A DNA stretch of 64,000 nucleotides, taken from positions 145,017,001 through 145,081,000 of the forward strand of contig JASDFA010000007.1 in NCBI GenBank assembly GCA_035772735.1, given 5' to 3'. The notes beneath the pieces were generated by a model. It had not been told where the DNA came from. It worked only from the letters and a program-made list of their open reading frames with translations, and did not search any database. The translations under genes were made by a program, and so were the position numbers. Positions 60,001 to 64,000 of the stretch are shown in pieces; position 1 is the first letter of the stretch, and each line of letters opens with the position of its first letter. Origin of the DNA: Datura wrightii. Taxonomy: Eukaryota; Streptophyta; Magnoliopsida; Solanales; Solanaceae.

Positions 60001-62746
60001 AGCCCATTTGCATAGGTTTGGATTACAATTATTTAACTAAGCGAAACAAATCAACTACATGTATATATTATATACACATATCAATCAAGGAAATCATGTA
60101 TAAAATCATATTTACATCTATATACACATCTAAAAAGATAACGAGAACTTTTTCATATAATCACCTATATATATTAGACTAAAATCAAATATTTCTAAAA
60201 AATATATAATGAAACATACAAGCTTTGTAAAGTTTCTAAGGATACTTTTTTCACAACAAAAAGAATATATGTAAACAAAAGTTAAAATTTGAAAACTAAA
60301 ACAATCTCATCTTAGCAAATATTTGGAAAAAAGAAATATGCAAAAAGGAAGGGCAGGATCAAAAATTTGGTGTCTACACTCAAAATCAACTTAATTCAAA
60401 GAGTTAATAAGCTGAGTGAGATCTTCCATGCATCTGACCCAAAATAACTTGTGTTACTCGAACCCTCCAAAAATGTTGTCGCACCGGTGTCGGGTCCTTA
60501 AAAAATGCATAGCTTTTGAAGGATCCAACACACAGAGACATTTTTTAAGAGTCTGAACAACATAGCAAAGAACCACTCGACCATCACAATAAGTGAAAGA
60601 GTTGGGCACCACAACCCAGCATCAAACATAACTTATTCTGTGCATGAAAATCATAATTTTCCTCATATGTGATAGTTGAAAAAGGACGAGACCATTCAAC
60701 TGGACTTCTCCCAATGCAACAGTTGATAAGATGAAGGTTTATCCAAGAAGGCACTCTATGTGCTCACTACTCAAGAAAAGGATACAATTACAAAAAGAAA
60801 AGGCACATAGATAAGCTTTCTTGGCCAACAGAAATACCGACATCTTAAGGAATTCAAATATTAACGGAGTAAAATAATTAGTTAAAAAATAGTGCATTTG
60901 ACCTTAAATGTCATTGGAGCATTATAACAAATTGAAGAGTTGGGTATCACCACCCATCAAACATAGCTTATTTAGTGCATGATTATTCATTATATTTGAT
61001 AGTTGAAATGTATGGGGGCCATTCAAGTGGCCTTCTCCCAGTGTAATAGGTAATAGTTGATGATTTGTCCATTTAGGCATGCTATATCCTCTCTTCTGAA
61101 AAAATAAATGCAACTCTGAAAAGAATAATCATGCAAAAAAACTTTCTTCCTTTGTGCCAACCAAAAATATTGACATTTATAAGGTGTCTTTCAAATTAAT
61201 CAGATAAGGAATCTGGTGTCATAGTCGGCACAATGAGATAACGAAATCTGGTGTTAAGAGTCAGCACAATGGAAGCAGGTACGTACAGTTCTATCAGTTA
61301 CAACGCGAAACATTCCTGGAAGCGAAATACCTGCCCCACTTCCCATTGTGACGCCGTCCAAAATAGCCACCTGCACATAATGATCGATAATACTTGTTGG
61401 CGTAAACATGTCTGCTAAAGTTTGTGATAAAGTTAATTCAGAAATCAAATTTTAAGATGATACAATGGCCTACTGTGTCACACTCTGCAATCTCGCATGT
61501 CTTAGCTATTATTTAAAGCATCTTATAAGCTTTTAATAGTACTGTTTTTGTCTTCAAAGCATCTTTGATTCCTTTCTATCCAAACTGTCCCCCAAATGCA
61601 GGCTGGGACAATCTTTCATAGCTCCTTCTGAATGGATGAGTTACTATATCTGGTCATGTTGTAGTGTCACAATGTTGCTATTTTTTTTTGAGAAGGTAAC
61701 ATTGTTATATATAATCCAGCTGCACCAATTTAGCGCAGCCACCCATAATTACATAATTACAAGGGTGATATAGGAAGATTCCATGTCCTTACTTTACTAT
61801 GAAGTTCATAAGACATCAACAAAAAATTCTACGTCTTCCGCGTAGTCTTGTTTACACCAAAAATAGAAGAGGATCAGACATTGCATTTTCATTTTCTGAG
61901 TAGTACTGTGTCATAATGTTGTTTTAAGGAGAGGATGGTTGGAGAAGTGCACTGAAAAAAAGAGTAAGTGAAAATCAAAAGATTTGAAAAGATGCATCGA
62001 CTACTTCTAAGCTGCACAAGTCTTAATATAGAAGGAACTTAGTCATGGTTTCTGAAGCAAAATTCTAGTCCAGGAAGTCTAGTTTCCTTTTCAACATTTC
62101 AAACAGTTCATCACTTAGACTTTGCTAGACAAAGTTATGACCATTTTACTCAAGGAGTAAAGAGCTGAGAAATGAGGTCAGCAGCGCGAAGTAGAAATTA
62201 AGTTACTGAGTGCGCCGGTAGCAGCTTTCCAGTAACAGAAGCAAGTTTATATATGGATTTTTATTATGTTTTAACCCTATGAATATATAAGCGTCAACAT
62301 TAAGTGGGCTTTTTGAAGAAGTGAAACCTCCAATACAGTTTTGATGTCTTCCAAGTACTTAAAGTAACAATGTATATAAGTTTCACTGAGCAGATTTTTG
62401 ACATATTTCTATCTAGTACCTATATGGCTGAGTTTCATTTATGGATTATATGTCGAGTTATACTATTAAATTGTATACATAGATATTAATGAAGTGACAG
62501 TTAAACCAGAAATTGAAATCCAAAGCATTGATACAAGCAGTGAGGCAAAGGAACATCTGTCGAGATTCCCCAATAAGAGAAGGGAGATACAACGTTTTGA
62601 TGAGAAAACTCAATATCCAACCTCAATGACAATGCAATATGCAGAAAAAGAAAAAGTAATACTCACATTTGGCTTGAGATATGTTCCTAACAGGTAAACA
62701 AATTTATACAATGTTTGGAAGAACTTCTTGCATTCCTCAATGTTCC
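38217..62746 (-). CDS. 3-hydroxyisobutyryl-CoA hydrolase-like protein, C-terminal 292 aa (5' end outside window)
   Basis: Enoyl-CoA hydratase/isomerase superfamily; family members hydrolyse 3-hydroxyisobutyryl-CoA in valine breakdown. Minus-strand exons in order: 62667..62746, 61287..61370, 58941..59025, 51535..51620, 51330..51451, 44416..44476, 43175..43273, 42994..43095, 38444..38485, 38217..38336. All phases join. Visible motifs: VAILDGVTMGSGAG (oxyanion-hole loop), PEAQIGFHPDAGASYYLSRL (family signature with Glu and Asp), ALTGGKLNG, HDEW, SPLSLKVALKSIREGR, VREYR and VRARLVDKD. The protein ends REPSM, without a peroxisomal SKL-type tail, so a mitochondrial isoform is plausible. The family is usually about 380-420 aa, so roughly 90-120 N-terminal residues are missing beyond 64 kb. 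The first exon here starts in phase 1. The intron after exon 58941..59025 begins GCAAGT. Three introns hold LINE insertions. Confidence 0.92.
38811..39070. mobile_element. MITE with 'TACTYCCTCTRTCTCAATTTATGTGGCAC' termini
   Basis: Left end TACTCTCTCTATCTCAATTT and reverse-complemented right end TACTTCCTCTGTCTCAATTT are near-perfect inverted repeats of about 28 bp, each bounded by TA. This is a very common plant MITE form (Stowaway-like). 260 bp, in the intron between the 42-bp exon and the exon at 42994. Its right end also sits at the junction of the duplicated tail near 34326. Confidence 0.75.
39350..42590 (-). mobile_element. Decayed LINE in hydrolase intron
   Basis: Non-LTR retrotransposon remnant on the same strand as the host gene. 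In its 5'-3' order: a DUF4283-like ORF1 piece (42345..42566), a jump to the linker before the reverse transcriptase ('QGDRNTNFFHKTANA', near 41940), reverse transcriptase pieces down to about 40378, a broken zinc-binding domain (about 39840..39930), and a 3' end with 'caataaag' plus an A-rich tail near 39350. The endonuclease is missing, and many stops and frameshifts occur. The 5' edge near 42590 is approximate. Confidence 0.85.
40378..42010 (-). pseudogene. LINE reverse transcriptase, broken
   Basis: Consecutive minus-strand fragments in shifting frames show APGPDGFSMDFF (41630s), LIPKSG, NDYRSISLI, RQQMTFIKGRQI, GLRRGNLLSPF, QYADDAL (catalytic YADD, near 40970), INWGKS, LGMPLGAK, FLWQGNEDKKKFHLVKW and KKVGGLGIRNLK. 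This is the plant L1-type reverse transcriptase order. Frameshifts and in-frame stops separate the fragments, so no functional enzyme is encoded. Confidence 0.88.
44370..44409. repeat. (GA)n-rich tract beside a splice donor
   Basis: Interrupted GA repeats lie just inside the intron downstream of exon 44416..44476. On the transcribed strand they read as a CT-rich run a few nt after the GTAAGT donor. Confidence 0.8.
45000..45490 (+). mobile_element. Decayed LINE fragment (post-RT region)
   Basis: In mixed plus-strand frames the text gives LLGKW-like, 'SIKYGIVDNGWFS' and 'FGASLGKRIM', then 'FRMAIQDWE' followed by 'VEDLF'. These correspond in order to the region after the reverse transcriptase in plant LINEs (compare KWLWRYG ... 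TNYGELNNWVS ... YGINLW ... NDWEVPRLLEL in the large LINE at 52-58 kb). Strongly degenerate; boundaries are approximate. Confidence 0.5.
45650..46060. repeat. Repeated 'cgatgtgggacatt' segments
   Basis: 'aaggagacaacagcttat...gatgtgggacatt' (about 45774..45813) recurs as 'aaggagacaacagtttat...gaatgtgggacatc' (about 45991..46031), and 'caagctaattcataaga' recurs at 45695 and 45738. The phrasing is typical of plant transposon remnants, but the class is unclear. Confidence 0.45.
48058..48098. repeat. (AAT)n microsatellite
   Basis: About 13 uninterrupted AAT units in the hydrolase intron. Apparent Asn- or Leu-rich frames across it are artefacts of the repeat. Confidence 0.9.
49640..51137 (+). mobile_element. 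5'-truncated LINE 3' end, interrupted by another LINE
   Basis: The open frame at 49660..50124 carries the zinc-binding domain found after plant LINE reverse transcriptases: ITPHKVACFVWLLAREAVLT, then SRCFFCGEKAETVNHLFLHC. It continues in broken form to about 50310 ('WKNDLVSIIDVLNS'). Its 3' UTR seems to resume at about 51040..51137 ('ctgtaaatatggtggt', 'ccaatgctgat', 'gttaccaattttttt', then A-rich), matching the tail of the large LINE at 57930..58013. The second LINE end at 50311..51010 lies between the two parts. Confidence 0.7.
50311..51010 (+). mobile_element. Nested 5'-truncated LINE 3' end
   Basis: Begins abruptly in the coding region ('LVWQKES' then, in shifted frame, 'FSVKSAYKEL'). 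The open frame 50382..50690 carries IPHKVACFIWLLAKNKALT and SRCFLCGEQAETINHLFLHC (CxxC...H...C zinc-binding). It then shows 'WWTLWKK'-type remnants and a 3' UTR ending 'ccgttgtataaaaaaattc' at about 51010. A separate insertion from the one that surrounds it; a target-site duplication is not clear. Confidence 0.65.
51780..51944. mobile_element. hAT-like MITE remnant
   Basis: 'gtggcagaggcgaatcagga' ... 'attgaacccactatacttat' ... 'gttataggttcagaattatt' has the wording of Solanaceae hAT-type MITEs (GGCGGAGCCAGGATT...GGGTTCA). Only one end is seen; it abuts the large LINE. Confidence 0.4.
52123..53921 (+). pseudogene. LINE ORF1 with DUF4283-like domain, broken
   Basis: Likely start ATG at 52123 (MGENRINFNASFKSYYITRW). 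The frame is lost after about 52344 and again before 52501. The 52501..53256 frame holds the DUF4283-like core: VWKKVFGLNIYETPRNLFLF, then GIWTWKKGRVKLEWWSP, IRIMGLPIYIW and IGDLCGGW. DUF4283 is usual in ORF1 of plant LINEs and is thought to bind RNA. The C-terminal part (53313..53921) is acidic and low-complexity, separated by a stop at 53254..53256. No zinc knuckle is evident. Confidence 0.8.
54097..57920 (+). pseudogene. LINE ORF2: endonuclease, reverse transcriptase, zinc-binding domain; broken
   Basis: Starts MKLKLVSWNVRGLN (54097), the N-terminal AP-like endonuclease motif. Further endonuclease motifs are GGIIMLWDSR, GDFNICR and TSDHAPVALW. The reverse transcriptase shows APGPDGFTMGF (55655), DFRPISLIGSLYKLLSK, MAFIRGRQILD, QRGIRQEDSMSPFLF, QYADDTLIF (56357), INWDKS, YLGMSLGAKS and FLWQGNKERKGFHLVKW. 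The zinc-binding domain is IPHKVLCFTWLL then SRCFLCERAAETVNHLFLHC. Lesions: a frameshift near 54205, an insertion at about 54254..54456, stops at 55081 and 55165, frameshifts near 55330, 55795 and 56470, and stops at 56321 and 57393. RIRQEDSMS also departs from the usual QGDPLSP-like motif. Confidence 0.88.
54254..54456. other. Foreign ~200-bp insert inside the LINE endonuclease
   Basis: Endonuclease coding sequence stops after 'KQIWV' (54253) and resumes at 'RWIESANLEANGTRGG' (54459). The intervening sequence has no counterpart in plant LINE endonucleases and a different look ('gaagcccccttaccttctat', 'cagggcgaatggggggcgtg', 'ttctcttgatcgcttcaata'). Its wording suggests organelle-derived DNA, but I cannot identify it. 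Confidence 0.5.
58014..58870. other. Hydrolase intron remainder with MITE remnants
   Basis: 58260..58400 has inverted 'ggtgcaccc...gggtgcac' ends around 'gagatttgaactcctaacctctc', a style seen in plant SINE/MITE remnants. Nothing else is identified; there are no coding exons until 58941. Confidence 0.4.
58935..58941 (-). other. Non-canonical GC splice donor
   Basis: On the minus strand exon 58941..59025 ends TTA-G and the intron begins GCAAGT, the consensus form of GC-AG introns. Joining to the exon at 51620 (GG-GAG-TAT) restores Leu-Gly-Glu-Tyr, as expected for the family. No GT donor nearby keeps the frame. Confidence 0.85.
59601..60380. mobile_element. 780-bp foldback MITE
   Basis: A perfect 12-bp terminal inverted repeat AGTGTAGACACC (59601..59612, complement at 60369..60380). 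Beyond it, the two halves are long inverted copies, for example 'gattttagtctaatacatagg' against 'atatattagactaaaatcaa', and 'catgatttccttgattgata' against 'tatcaatcaaggaaatcatg'. A short A/T-rich spacer lies near 59940..60055. Non-coding; in a hydrolase intron. Confidence 0.85.
60381..61286. other. Hydrolase intron, duplicated small segment
   Basis: 'gttgggcaccacaacccagcatcaaacataacttatt...aacagttgataagatgaaggtttatcca' (about 60600..60745) recurs as 'gttgggtatcaccacccatcaaacatagctta...taatagttgatgatttgtcca' (about 60938..61075), a diverged direct duplication. No coding sequence. Confidence 0.5.
61371..62666. other. Hydrolase intron, nothing recognised
   Basis: Intron between exons 61287..61370 and 62667..62746 as read on the minus strand. 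It includes 'tctggtcatgttgtagtgtcacaatgttgc' and similar low-information sequence. The 67-codon plus-strand frame at 62494 has no recognisable domain. Confidence 0.5.
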
Positions 62747-64000
62747 CTGCAGATAAGTGCATCTAAGAAAATGTTTGCCAACAGTTCCGCAGGCAATAAA
62801 TTTAAAAACTAACTATTATCCTTAAAAGCAAAGGATTCAGTGAGCAAGTGTGGGAAATGCTCTGGAATTCTCCTCAAACTATAGGAATATACAATGTCCA
62901 TCTAGGAATTCAGTTGCAATGTAAAGTAAAATACCAGCAAAAAGAAGAAGTGAAGTGAATAAAATATTGATTCTATTTTATGAGTTAGACTCATTTAATA
63001 TAGAAAAGCAGAGGTTCACAAATATGATCCTTTCTCACTCAGTAGGTTGGGAGAAAGAATTGTTCTTCTTAGGTATTCAATTTGTTTCTTGTAGGGCTCC
63101 TCATTTTTACAATTTGCAAATGCTGCACCTATTTTAACCACACAAACGAGCATTTCTCTAACACAATACTCCCATTGTTCTATCTTATGTGGCAGGATTT
63201 GGAGTTCAAGGATCAAGCTAGTCAATTTTTTGGTGTGCACTCAAACATAAATTCTTCAAGTATTTTTGAAATACAATTTACATATTTGAAACATGCATTA
63301 AAGTACTATATTCTGATAGTTAATAATTATAAATACTTAAAAAATATTTCAGAAAAGTATATTCAAAGAAAAACCTCTTCAAGATATAGTAATAGTGCCA
63401 CATAAAATGGAACATAGGGATTTATTTTGTGTCTAGCTTACTCGCACTTCAACAAATCTACCAAATACTTGTTACCTCTCGTCCCCACAGGTACCGAATA
63501 ACTTTGTCCAGCCCAGAGGCACACCTTTGGGTTCAAATACCAATAGACGCACCCAAAGGTGTGCTTTGTCAAAGTTGAAATATGAACCCTGCTATTACAT
63601 GGTCCATTCCAGCTTTATCAACAGTAAGTCACACATTTGGGTGCGTCTAACACATTAATACTCATTAACTTTGAGTGATATTTACACCCAATAAAGTAGA
63701 AAACAGAAAAGGAGCAGTTCTATTATGACATTGAGAAGGAAACTATAAAATTTGGATAACCATGTGAAGAACTTCCGAAGCAGCAGCCCTAAAGTTCACA
63801 AACCCATCAAGTATAATGGTAGCAACCCCAAACAGGTGGGAAAACCTGGATTTGCTTGAAATTCAGTTACAAATCTTTGTTTTAATCAGAAATTTAAGCA
63901 TGGGAGTACTTGATCATAACAAAAACTTAAGCCAGGGACTACTTTGGTCATCGCAGAAAATAAAGCAGGAAATACTTGATCATGGCACTTAGGAATTACA
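62747..64000. other. Hydrolase intron reaching the window edge; MITE-like inverted repeats
   Basis: I could not find the preceding exon, which should encode the region before the oxyanion loop and end in a single G. It is probably beyond 64 kb. Inverted repeats 'agacgcacccaaaggtgtgc' (63545..63564) and 'cacacatttgggtgcgtct' (63632..63650) bound a small MITE-like element, and 'ttgttctatcttatgtggca' (63175) resembles another MITE end. Confidence 0.5.

Noticed and set aside
1..64000. tRNA, rRNA, CRISPR or prokaryote-style operon features
   Set aside because: None seen. The SINE remnants have tRNA-like boxes but lack cloverleaf integrity; the short repeats are microsatellites or transposon copies, not spaced arrays.

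Overview
This is AT-rich plant nuclear DNA: spliced genes with long introns, plant-type LINEs, SINE, Helitron and MITE remnants, and many AT and AAT microsatellites. Two cell-wall invertase loci in tandem, together with Solanaceae-type SINE and MITE sequences, point to the genus Solanum (tomato, potato or eggplant group). The species cannot be read from the sequence alone.

Layout. (1) 0.8-5.7 kb, minus strand: a complete, apparently functional cell-wall invertase gene (six exons including the 9-bp mini-exon, 579 aa). (2) 5.8-29.2 kb: a gene-poor spacer. It holds tandem duplications of the sequence just upstream of the invertase promoter, three related low-copy elements with triplet-rich cores, nested foldback MITEs, a small hAT-like element with target-site duplications, a pair of Helitron-like elements in inverted orientation (one with both ends, about 6.9 kb), and a LINE 3' end with an RNase H remnant. 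(3) 29.3-31.4 kb, minus strand: a second invertase locus in the same orientation. It is broken: the mini-exon and the 5' part of exon 3 are deleted, 4 nt are lost inside the WECPD active-site motif, and a splice donor has changed. (4) 32-38 kb: a roughly 1.9-kb block present three times, carrying along a decayed extra copy of the last two exons of the next gene. (5) 38.2 kb to the right edge, minus strand: the last ten exons (292 aa) of a 3-hydroxyisobutyryl-CoA hydrolase-like gene whose 5' end lies outside the window. One of its introns uses a GC-AG donor, and three introns are swollen by LINE copies, including a nearly full-length but mutated LINE of about 6 kb with ORF1, endonuclease, reverse transcriptase and zinc-binding domains.

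How it works together. The invertase would split apoplastic sucrose into glucose and fructose for sink tissues. The hydrolase belongs to the valine/branched-chain acyl-CoA breakdown family. No functional link between them is evident; they are neighbours. Most of the remaining DNA is decayed mobile elements. I found no tRNA, rRNA, CRISPR array or bacterial-type system, and nothing I would call a new biological system. The most notable points are the invertase pseudogene, the inverted Helitron pair, the duplicated 3' end of the hydrolase gene, and the invertase 5'-end ghost upstream of gene 1.
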